Positions 33,549 to 40,057 of a DNA stretch of 40,057 nucleotides are shown here, piece by piece (the stretch's first letter is position 1; each line of letters begins with the position of its first letter). The position numbers and the translations under genes were made by a program. The stretch lies in contig DURK01000068.1 in NCBI GenBank assembly GCA_012837325.1, positions 1 to 40,057 on the forward strand, given 5' to 3'. The DNA comes from Clostridiales bacterium (GTDB taxonomy: Bacteria; Bacillota; Clostridia; Caldicoprobacterales; DTU083). The notes below the pieces were generated by a model. It was not told the origin of the DNA. It did not search any database and saw nothing but the letters and a program-made list of their open reading frames with translations.

Positions 33549-35753
33549 ATGAAAAATCGTAAGTCTGTCTTTTTTATTGTATTGGCTGTTGCTGTTTTAA
33601 TGGCCTATGTTGCCATCAACGGATTGGTACTGCCCCTCGGACGTTCTTTAGAGCTTGTGGTTCCAGGAACGCCGGATATGCGTTACGGAATTGATATTCG
33701 AGGTGGTGTGGATGCAGCTTTTGAACCGGTGGATCTGGATCGAAACCCCAGCAAACAAGAACTGGAATCTGCTCGTTCCGTTATTGAAACCAGGTTGGAT
33801 AACCTGAATATCCTGGACCGTGACGTAACCATAGATGAGCAAAACGGTTATATAATTGTAAGGTTTCCCTGGCAATCCACCGAGACGGACTTTGATCCAG
33901 AAAGAGCGATTGCCGAATTGGGAGAAACAGCCATGCTGACCTTTCGCAACGAAGCGGGAGACGTATTGGTAACCGGCTCGAATGTGAAGAATGCCTCGGT
34001 AGGCACCAACCCCGAGACCGGTGGCTATATTGTACAGCTTGAATTTGATGATGAAGGTGCAAAGCTGTTCAGTGATGCAACAAAAGAGCTTATTCAAAAA
34101 CCAATTAACATCTATATGGATGATACCTTAATTCAATCTGCCATTGTTAAAAACCATATTCCCAATGGGGAGGCCTACATTGACGGTATGAGAGGGCTGG
34201 AGGAGGCTAAGGCCTTGTCTGACAAGATCAATGCCGGTGCACTTCCCTTTTCGCTGACATCCCGCAACCATTCCACCATCAGCCCTTCTTTGGGCAGTGG
34301 AGCATTAAAAACCATGGTGTTAGCCGGTGTGGTCGCTTTCCTGATAATTTGTATTTTATTGGTGATCTACTACCGCCTTCCAGGATTTGTAGCTTGTATT
34401 TCTCTGATTATTCAGATGTCAGGAGTGCTGCTGGCGCTTTCGGTGCCTCAAATCACCCTGACTCTCACGGGGATTGCCGGTATCATTTTATCCATCGGTA
34501 TGGGGGTTGACGCCAATATTATCATATCGGAGCGGATCAGTGAGGAAATCAAGTCTGGAAAAAGCTTAGGCTATGCCATTTCTCTGGGCTTTAAAAACTC
34601 TTTCAGCTCTGTATTTGATGGAAACATAACCATGCTCTTAATCGGTGTGATTATGATGGCTCTGGGTTCAGGCTCCCTGCTATCCTTTGCCTATACCTTG
34701 ATTACCGGTATTGTATTCAATTTTGTGGCTGGTGTAACAGCATCCAGACTGATGATCTATTCCCTTAGTCAGTTTGATTTTTTAAGAAAACCTCAGTACT
34801 ATACCTGCTTGACAAAGAGAGTCACCATTGAAAAGTTTATAAACTTTTTTTCCAAACGTCGAATCTTTGCCAGCATATCCTTGGCTGTTATCCTTATCGG
34901 AATTGTTATGAGCTTTGTAATAGGTGTGAACCTTGACATTCAATTCAAGGGAGGTTCTCTGGTAAAATACGATTATACCGGCGAAGTTGATTCGGACCGG
35001 GCAGCAAGTATCGCATCCGGTATCATCAATCGTGCTGTCAGTGCTCAAACCACCACCAGTCTCAATACAAATCAAAAGCAATTGGTGATAAACATCGCAG
35101 GTGATTTTGGGCTGGACGCAAAGGAGCAGGAGGAAATGGACCAGGCTTTGAAAGCAGAATTTCCAGACATGAATCTGAAGCTATCCGAATCCTCCATGGT
35201 TGAACCCTTTTTCGGGAAACGCTTCCTGACCAACGGAATCAAAGCCATTGCTTTAGGAGCGCTGGCCATTCTAATCTATGTATGGCTCCGTTTCCGAAGA
35301 ATAGGCGGCCTATCAGCAGGTTTTATGGCATTGGCTGCAATTTCTATTGACTTAATGGTGGTGTACACAGCTTATATTCTATTCAAGTTCCCGATAGGGG
35401 ATTCTTTTGTTGCTGTATTCCTGACAATAATCGGATACTCCATTAATGACACGATTGTTGTTTATGACCGAATTCGAGAAAACTCCAAAAAATATCCCAA
35501 GGATTCCATCGAAACCATTACCAATCTGTCTGTTACACAGGTCTTGGGGCGTACCATCAATACCAGTGTTGCTGTATTTATCAGTATAGGCCTGGTGTTT
35601 GTTCTGGCTGCCATAAATGGTATCGAATCCATACAAAGATTCGCACTTCCTATGGCAATCGGTGTCGTAAGCGGTTGCTATACATCGGTTTGTCTTGCAG
35701 GACCACTTTGGGTTGCGCTGAAAAAAAGCCGGGGCACCGAAAGCAGGATGTAA
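33549..35753 (+). CDS. secDF: Protein-export membrane protein SecDF (fused)
   Basis: SecDF uses the proton gradient to help the SecYEG translocon pull proteins across the membrane. The 734-residue protein contains the whole SecD half (P1 domain, then the six-helix block with GMGVDANIIISERI near residue 318) and the SecF half (IQFKGGSLVKYDY, then GYSINDTIVVYDRIRENSKK near residue 627), about twelve membrane helices in all. The one-chain form is common in Bacillus and some Clostridia. ATG 33549 has AAAGGAG ten bases upstream. A terminator follows. In many Clostridia recJ comes next; here the next region is an accessory segment. Confidence 0.95.
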   Translation: MKNRKSVFFIVLAVAVLMAYVAINGLVLPLGRSLELVVPGTPDMRYGIDIRGGVDAAFEPVDLDRNPSKQELESARSVIETRLDNLNILDRDVTIDEQNGYIIVRFPWQSTETDFDPERAIAELGETAMLTFRNEAGDVLVTGSNVKNASVGTNPETGGYIVQLEFDDEGAKLFSDATKELIQKPINIYMDDTLIQSAIVKNHIPNGEAYIDGMRGLEEAKALSDKINAGALPFSLTSRNHSTISPSLGSGALKTMVLAGVVAFLIICILLVIYYRLPGFVACISLIIQMSGVLLALSVPQITLTLTGIAGIILSIGMGVDANIIISERISEEIKSGKSLGYAISLGFKNSFSSVFDGNITMLLIGVIMMALGSGSLLSFAYTLITGIVFNFVAGVTASRLMIYSLSQFDFLRKPQYYTCLTKRVTIEKFINFFSKRRIFASISLAVILIGIVMSFVIGVNLDIQFKGGSLVKYDYTGEVDSDRAASIASGIINRAVSAQTTTSLNTNQKQLVINIAGDFGLDAKEQEEMDQALKAEFPDMNLKLSESSMVEPFFGKRFLTNGIKAIALGALAILIYVWLRFRRIGGLSAGFMALAAISIDLMVVYTAYILFKFPIGDSFVAVFLTIIGYSINDTIVVYDRIRENSKKYPKDSIETITNLSVTQVLGRTINTSVAVFISIGLVFVLAAINGIESIQRFALPMAIGVVSGCYTSVCLAGPLWVALKKSRGTESRM

Positions 35754-35763
35754 CAGGAAACAA

Positions 35764-35799
35764 GGAAAAAACAGCTTCAAAACGGAAGCTGTTTTTTTG
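35764..35799. terminator. Bidirectional terminator after secDF
   Basis: ACAGCTTC (35771-35778) pairs with GAAGCTGT (35785-35792), with an A-run before and a seven-base T-run after. Confidence 0.9.
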
Positions 35800-35828
35800 T
35801 TGCACCAACTGATTGTCTTTTGAGTCAA

Positions 35829-35870
35829 TAAAAGAACACTCTTTTCATAAAAAAGAGTGTTCTTTAATGG
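35829..35870. terminator. Terminator of the ASCH gene (minus strand)
   Basis: A perfect 15-bp stem (35831-35845 with 35851-35865, loop CATAA) ends in T-rich sequence on the minus strand (TTTTATT). Confidence 0.8.
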
Positions 35871-35874
35871 CTAA

Positions 35875-35909
35875 GGACGGAGCGGTTGATACAATATCAT
35901 CGCTCGTCC
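35875..35909 (-). repeat. Hairpin just after the ASCH gene stop
   Basis: GGACGGAGCG (35875-35884) pairs with CGCTCGTCC (35901-35909) with one bulged base. It begins directly after the stop codon and precedes the terminator hairpin at 35829-35870. Confidence 0.6.
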
Positions 35910-36278
35910 TCAGAGGTATACAAATGATTGTGGCGCACTTAACACCCCAAAATCATTTAGGCTCCTTGGACTTTCGTAAACAGTAATCTCGCCTAAAATA
36001 AGCGCATATGCCTTCATGGTACCTTCAAAATATTGTCTGAACTTACTTTGTGTTATTCCTGCATCTTTCTTTGTTCTCTCCCATATATAATCCGGACTAC
36101 CAGACAGAAATCCTTCTAATTTAACTTCTCCAATTACTTGTTTCACTGGATTTGTAGCGTAAATTACTAGTTTGCTGACTTCTTCTCTTGGTAATCTTTT
36201 GCGATATTCGTAGCGTTTAATACCAGCAAAAATTTGCTCCACATATTCTGGTTTTATGGACAATAGTATTGCTTGCAT
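35910..36278 (-). CDS. ASCH-domain (PUA-fold) protein
   Basis: The 122-residue product is a single ASCH/PUA-like domain. ILLSIKPEYVEQIFAGIKRY, then the YEYRKRLP stretch, then VIYATNPVKQVIGEV are the family landmarks; the Lys and Arg residues are those expected to contact RNA or nucleotide. Such domains are thought to bind RNA, and some ASCH proteins are nucleases or deaminase-like; the specific activity here is unknown. ATG 36278 is six bases after the stop of the PIN/GNAT/EVE-like gene, whose stop overlaps this ribosome site (GGAGGTGA). The two were translationally coupled before the upstream gene was broken. It is AT-rich like that gene. It ends in two hairpins. Confidence 0.85.
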   Translation of the reverse strand: MQAILLSIKPEYVEQIFAGIKRYEYRKRLPREEVSKLVIYATNPVKQVIGEVKLEGFLSGSPDYIWERTKKDAGITQSKFRQYFEGTMKAYALILGEITVYESPRSLNDFGVLSAPQSFVYL

Positions 36279-36284
36279 ATGTAG

Positions 36285-36534
36285 TCACCTCCAATATCTA
36301 CTTAAATTCGTTTCCGCTTCTTCAACTATAAAGTTAAACTCGTTATCAGTGATCTTTGTAAAAGGACGTGGTCCATCCGGAAAAGAAATAATTTGATTAT
36401 CCCAAAGTGTTTTTAAGATTGGTCTTTTATTAAAGCTTTTTACAAATATGAATTTCAAAATAATTTGATTTGCACCATATTTATGCCAAAACGATTCTAG
36501 CTCTTCTTTTGTAAAAATGCTCCTGTTTTGACAG
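36285..36534 (-). pseudogene. 3' part of the PIN/GNAT/EVE-like gene, cut off by the IS21-family element
   Basis: These 83 codons hold the end of the multidomain protein, starting CQNRSIFTKEELESFWHKYG and closing with ETNLSRYWR. It shares the frame of the piece at 39136-40057 once the element and one GACAG copy are removed. It continues the EVE/PUA-like domain with the IILKFIFVKSF strand and the segment FPDGPRPFTKIT. The apparent start upstream of 36534 is IS21 terminal sequence (the MALIPARGW stretch), not native protein. Confidence 0.85.
36530..36534. repeat. Target site duplication of the IS21-family element, left copy
   Basis: GACAG here is repeated at 39136-39140. The following TGG also occurs beyond the right copy, so up to eight bases look duplicated, but the element probably starts at TG. 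Confidence 0.85.
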
Positions 36535-36553
36535 TGGAAATCGCGCTCGCGGA

Positions 36554-36635
36554 GAGCCACCGCCGCGCACGAATAGAGCCACCCGCGCGCTGGGATTAGA
36601 GCCACCGCCGCGCACGAAAAGAGCCACTGACGCGC
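36554..36635 (+). repeat. Left terminal iterons of the IS21-family element
   Basis: Four direct copies of a 15-base unit like GAGCCACCGCCGCGC start at 36554, 36576, 36599 and 36621, a period of 22-23 bases (two helix turns). They are likely transposase binding sites. Confidence 0.8.
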
Positions 36636-36725
36636 TCAATCAATAATCTCTCCAAAAGCAAATCAAACTTCTGTAGAATTTAATTGCCGTTTGAGAGCGG
36701 CAAATTTAATTTTAGGAGGTTTGAG

Positions 36726-38273
36726 ATGGAATCAAACTATCAACAGATCGTGCGATCTGTCTTCAATGGCATCAGTCAAAGACAGGCCGCAAAGTTGCAC
36801 GGTATATCTCGAAATACCGTAGCCATTCTCGTGAGGTACGCTCACAGTCAGGGCTGGCACAATCCAAAAGATCTGGACGAGCTGACAGACTTAGACTTTG
36901 AGCCTGCCATGCAGCGCAAACCGGGTTTTGGAGAGAACAGAGACGAATCATACGAATTGCCCGACTACGAATACGTCCACAGCGAATTAGCCAAACAGCA
37001 TGTCACACTAAGACTCCTCTGGGAAGAGTATGTAGAAAACTGCATTCTAAACGGTAAACGCTACTACATGGAGACTCAGTTCCGCCGTTACTACCACAAG
37101 TATGCCAAGACACAAAAGGCCACCATCCGCCTGCAGCACAAACCCGGCATAACTATCCAGGTCGACTGGGCGGGTTCTAAGATTGCTTACTACGACGAAG
37201 ATGAGGGAGAGCTCTGTGAGGCGAGTCTTTTTGTAGCTGTTTTGCCCTGCAGTCAACTTATCTATGCAGAAGTGTTCCGAAACGAAAAGCTTTCTAGCTG
37301 GATCGCAGCGCATGTCAATTGCTTCCGATATTTCGATGGTGTGCCTAAGACTGTCGTTCCGGACAATCTCAAGAGTGGTGTTAGCAAGGCCGTATTCTAT
37401 GAGCCTGAACTTAATCGTACTTACCGGGAGATGGCAGAATATTACGGAACAGTAATCCTGCCTACAAGAGTTCGCAAGCCAAAAGACAAGGCAGCTGTAG
37501 AAAACTCAGTGAAGATCGCATCACACAGGATTCTGGCAAAGCTCAGAAACAAGACATTTCACAATTTCTTTGACCTGCATGAAGGCGTAGCCCATGCATT
37601 AGAAAAAATAAACTCAACTAAGCTAACAGGAAAAAGCGTAAGCCGTTGGAATGCCTTTAATAGCGAAGAAAAGGACTTCCTGCTTACGCTTCCTCCCCAA
37701 CCATTCGTCTTGTCAGAATGGTCAGAAGCCAAGGTACAGCCCAATTGTCATATTGCTTACCATGGCTGTTTCTATTCAGTTCCCTTCGAATATTTAGGTG
37801 AAACCATGGATATCAGGGCAACAGATAGAACTGTAGAAATATTCTACCACCATCAGCGAGTTAGTTCACATCAAAGATCATGGGGTAAGACCAGGTATGT
37901 CACGGTAAACGATCATATGCCACCCGGAAAGCTTTTCTTTGTTGACTGGGATGGTGAACGTTTCCTTAAGTGGGCAGGAAATATCGGCCGATCCTGCAAA
38001 AAGGTTATACAGCAGGTCCTGGACAAAGCGGTCATAGAGCAACAGGCCTACAGATCTTGCTTTGGCATCCTGGGACTTAAAGACAAGTACTCCGGCAAGC
38101 GTCTGGAGAATGCTTGTTCATACCTGCTTGAAGCAGGCAGCTCTCCCACCTACAGCCAAATCAAGAGAATACTGGAGCGAGATGAGGATCTTGTATCCAA
38201 AGATGAGGAAAATAATCACACAATAAAGCCTAAAGGCTTCAGCCGCGGTGCGGATTACTTTGGACAGGATTAG
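36726..38273 (+). CDS. istA: IS21-family transposase IstA
   Basis: IstA is the DDE recombinase of IS21 elements. The 515-residue product has an N-terminal helix-turn-helix (SQRQAAKLHGISRNTVAIL near residue 17), then the catalytic core with Asp in ITIQVDWAGSK, Asp in KTVVPDNLKSGV and Glu in KDKAAVENSVK. ATG 36726 follows AGGAGG by five bases; the frame open to 36684 is leader. It stops 13 bases before istB. It looks intact. Confidence 0.95.
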   Translation: MESNYQQIVRSVFNGISQRQAAKLHGISRNTVAILVRYAHSQGWHNPKDLDELTDLDFEPAMQRKPGFGENRDESYELPDYEYVHSELAKQHVTLRLLWEEYVENCILNGKRYYMETQFRRYYHKYAKTQKATIRLQHKPGITIQVDWAGSKIAYYDEDEGELCEASLFVAVLPCSQLIYAEVFRNEKLSSWIAAHVNCFRYFDGVPKTVVPDNLKSGVSKAVFYEPELNRTYREMAEYYGTVILPTRVRKPKDKAAVENSVKIASHRILAKLRNKTFHNFFDLHEGVAHALEKINSTKLTGKSVSRWNAFNSEEKDFLLTLPPQPFVLSEWSEAKVQPNCHIAYHGCFYSVPFEYLGETMDIRATDRTVEIFYHHQRVSSHQRSWGKTRYVTVNDHMPPGKLFFVDWDGERFLKWAGNIGRSCKKVIQQVLDKAVIEQQAYRSCFGILGLKDKYSGKRLENACSYLLEAGSSPTYSQIKRILERDEDLVSKDEENNHTIKPKGFSRGADYFGQD

Positions 38274-38286
38274 GGAGGATAAAAGC

Positions 38287-39027
38287 ATGTTAAGAAATGA
38301 AACCATAGAGAAACTTAAGACTTTGAGACTACCGGGCTTTGTTGAAGCTCTGGAAGAACAATATACATCGTCTACTTTTAAAGAAATGAGCTTTGAGGAA
38401 CGACTGGGACTTCTGGTTGACAGAGAGCAAAGTAAGAGAAAGAGCAATCGCATAAAACGTTTGTTGCGTCAGGCTAAGTTTCAAAACTCGGAAGCCTGTG
38501 TGGAAAATATCAATTACAGTATTGAGCGTAAACTAGACAGACAGGTCATTTTGGAACTTGCCAGCTGTCAATATCTTCGTCACGCAAGAAACATCAACAT
38601 CTTCGGAGCTACAGGTGCAGGAAAAAGCTATCTGGGACAGGCTCTGGGGCAAGCAGCTTGCAGGCTTGGTATTGCCACTCGTTACATTCAGTTACCTGAG
38701 CTGCTGGATGAGTTCAGAATAGCAGAAAGCAGAGGATTGGAATATTTAATGAAAGTTAGGAAGCAGTACACTAAAGCACCTTTGCTCATCATCGACGAGT
38801 GGCTTTTATTTAAGATTGATGAGCGTGACTGCAAACACTTGCTTGGACTCATCGACAGGAGACATTCAAAGAACTCCACCATGGTTATCTCGCAATTTAA
38901 TCCGGATGAATGGATCAAACAAATGCCAATACAGGTGGCAGCAGAAGCTATAACAGACAGGCTGACGTCTCAAGCCTACTCCATTGTGATTGAAAGCAAG
39001 GAATCTATGCGAAAAGCCGCTAAATAA
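38287..39027 (+). CDS. istB: IS21-family helper ATPase IstB
   Basis: IstB is the AAA+ partner that oligomerises on DNA and stimulates IstA. The 246-residue product carries Walker A (GATGAGKSYLG, near residue 115), Walker B (APLLIIDEWLL) and the sensor-like STMVISQFNPDEW. ATG 38287 is preceded by GGGAGGA. It looks intact, so the element may still move. Confidence 0.95.
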   Translation: MLRNETIEKLKTLRLPGFVEALEEQYTSSTFKEMSFEERLGLLVDREQSKRKSNRIKRLLRQAKFQNSEACVENINYSIERKLDRQVILELASCQYLRHARNINIFGATGAGKSYLGQALGQAACRLGIATRYIQLPELLDEFRIAESRGLEYLMKVRKQYTKAPLLIIDEWLLFKIDERDCKHLLGLIDRRHSKNSTMVISQFNPDEWIKQMPIQVAAEAITDRLTSQAYSIVIESKESMRKAAK

Positions 39028-39057
39028 CAGGATTACAGCCTAAATGGCTTTCTTGGC

Positions 39058-39116
39058 GCGCGCGGGTGGCTCTATTCATCCGCGCGAGTGGCTCTTAAAG
39101 AGCGCGGCGGTGGCTC
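39058..39116 (-). repeat. Right terminal iterons of the IS21-family element
   Basis: Three copies of the same unit in inverted orientation end at 39072, 39094 and 39116, at a period of 22 bases. Confidence 0.8.
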
Positions 39117-39135
39117 CCATCGAGCGTGGTTTCCA

Positions 39136-39140
39136 GACAG
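39136..39140. repeat. Target site duplication of the IS21-family element, right copy
   Basis: GACAG, identical to 36530-36534. Confidence 0.85.
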
Positions 39141-40057
39141 TGGCCTAAATATTCTTCTTTTGATTCGAAACCAGATAGAACTTCATCTACTATAGCAATA
39201 GATGATAATACTCCCGTATATCCGGCTCTTCCTCTATCGCCTGTTCTATAAAAGATAATGATATCGCCTGGGTAAATATTCCTCTCTCTTGAAAATGATA
39301 TGTAAACTTTTTGCAGTGCATACCTGTATGGCGTTTTCTCCAAAAAATCATCTTCATTTTCATTTTTTAAAATAGAATCAGGAATTAAGGAAGTGTGGTA
39401 TTTAGGATAAATAGGTAAAATAAATTTCTGTCTTTTATAATACAAATTAGGAAAGTTTTCTTTGACTGTTAGATTTGGATTATACACCTTCATCTGTTTA
39501 GTCATTACGGTTTCGCCGGTGCTTCTTTTTACTCCATGCTTTTGAAATCCCCATCTGTTAAGCAGTTCGGAAAGCATTTGGAGCTCGCCACGATTTTCGA
39601 ACAATGTAATATATATTTCATCAACATTTCGCTCAAGTGCATTATCAAATATTATTTTTACAAATCTTTCTCCAAGTCGAAATCCTGTCGCTTCTACCTT
39701 AAAAGTGCCTACCTTAAGCCGTTTCTTAGGACTGAATAATGGTTCAATATCTGAATAATTTTCATATTCATCTTCGGTTTTCATATATAGAAAACCTAAA
39801 ATATCCCCTTTATCATCCTGACAGATATATGCTTCTTCATTACATTTTTTTGCAAACCATTCGTTAAAATTTAGATAAGCATCACGAAGGCTGTTAAAGA
39901 ATTTATTGTTTATGTCTATATCACCAATGATAACCTTTTTGACGGCTAGCATTTTATATTCTATGAGGTTAGGATTTGCGTTTGTTGCATAGGAGATAAA
40001 GGCGTTAATCGACCAAACCTTATTTTCGAGATTTATTAATCTCGCTTTTTTACGTAA
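39136..40057 (-). pseudogene. 5' part of a multidomain gene: probable PIN end, GNAT acetyltransferase, EVE/PUA-like domain; broken by IS21
   Basis: The minus-strand frame is open from the window edge (40057) to the element. After the in-frame ATG at 39952 come a GNAT fold (AYICQDDKGDILGFLYMK, then VEATGFRLGERFVKIIF with the acetyl-CoA loop, then MLSELLNRWGFQKHG). The start of an EVE/PUA-like domain follows: NIYPGDIIIFYRTGDRG, then the SIAIVDEV strand. Upstream of that ATG the frame encodes RKKARLINLENKVWSINAF, which resembles the end of a PIN domain, so the true start probably lies outside the window. The reading continues 41 bases into the element and stops at 39095. Rejoined to 36285-36534 it gives 353 residues from 39952, in frame. 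The segment is AT-rich. Function is unknown; the PIN call is tentative. Confidence 0.75.

Larger units (their letters stand above)
36535..39135 (+). mobile_element. IS21-family insertion sequence
   Basis: Ends begin TGGAAA, read inward on both sides, and continue with GAGCCACCGCCGCGC-type repeats. The element is 2601 bp, with istA and istB overlapping the expected order and a 5-bp duplication GACAG on each side. It interrupts the PIN/GNAT/EVE-like gene. The many repeats at both ends are a known trait of the family. Confidence 0.93.

Noticed and set aside
36535-36605. Native start for the 36285 gene within 36535-36605
   Set aside because: Those codons are the IS21 terminal iterons; the real N-terminal part lies at 39136 and beyond.
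1-40057. CRISPR arrays, tRNA or rRNA genes, prophage genes
   Set aside because: No spaced repeat array, cloverleaf with TTCRA arm, rRNA-like stretch or phage structural gene was found by eye; the only regular repeats are the IS21 iterons.

Overview
The window looks like a chromosome segment of an endospore-forming, low-to-mid GC Gram-positive bacterium, most likely a member of the Clostridia. The evidence is strong AGGAGG-type ribosome binding sites, an alpha/beta-type small acid-soluble spore protein, a SpoIID-type protein, a purE-first purine operon behind PurR boxes and a guanine riboswitch, a lysine riboswitch on a dap operon, and a one-chain SecDF. No tRNA, rRNA, CRISPR array or prophage was seen.

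1-7669: an IS256-family element (about 23-3196) whose transposase gene is split by a nested IS4-family element (140-1732, 8-bp target duplication). The outer element abuts a transketolase N-subunit gene that has lost its first ~85 codons. Downstream are the intact transketolase C subunit, glucuronate isomerase (uxaC) and tagaturonate epimerase (uxaE), which together are part of a hexuronate utilisation cluster.

7670-15150: ribosomal protein L25 (rplY/ctc), then a purine operon purE-purF-purM-purN-purH-purD. Its leader holds two facing PurR boxes, a consensus promoter, a guanine aptamer and a 17-bp-stem terminator. purC is absent from its usual place, and purF as written lacks the catalytic N-terminal cysteine.

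15150-19860: a small minus-strand gene, a corrinoid adenosyltransferase, and on the minus strand the operon asd-dapA-dapB under a lysine riboswitch. The dapB product carries a C-terminal aspartokinase-like pair of ACT domains.

19860-35800: mostly housekeeping and membrane genes: YesL-like protein, SASP, methyltransferase, cold-shock protein, Hsp33, a TPR protein with a 57-residue partner, YkvI-like transporter, MsrA; then on the minus strand a long SpoIID protein, CCA-adding enzyme and a DUF1189 protein; then a DUF2207 protein and SecDF.

35800-40057: an AT-rich accessory segment on the minus strand. A multidomain gene (probable PIN end, GNAT acetyltransferase, EVE/PUA-like domain) is translationally coupled to an ASCH-domain gene. 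It is broken by an IS21-family element (36535-39135, istA-istB, 5-bp target duplication); removing the element and one repeat copy restores the frame exactly. This two-gene module is the best candidate here for an undescribed system.
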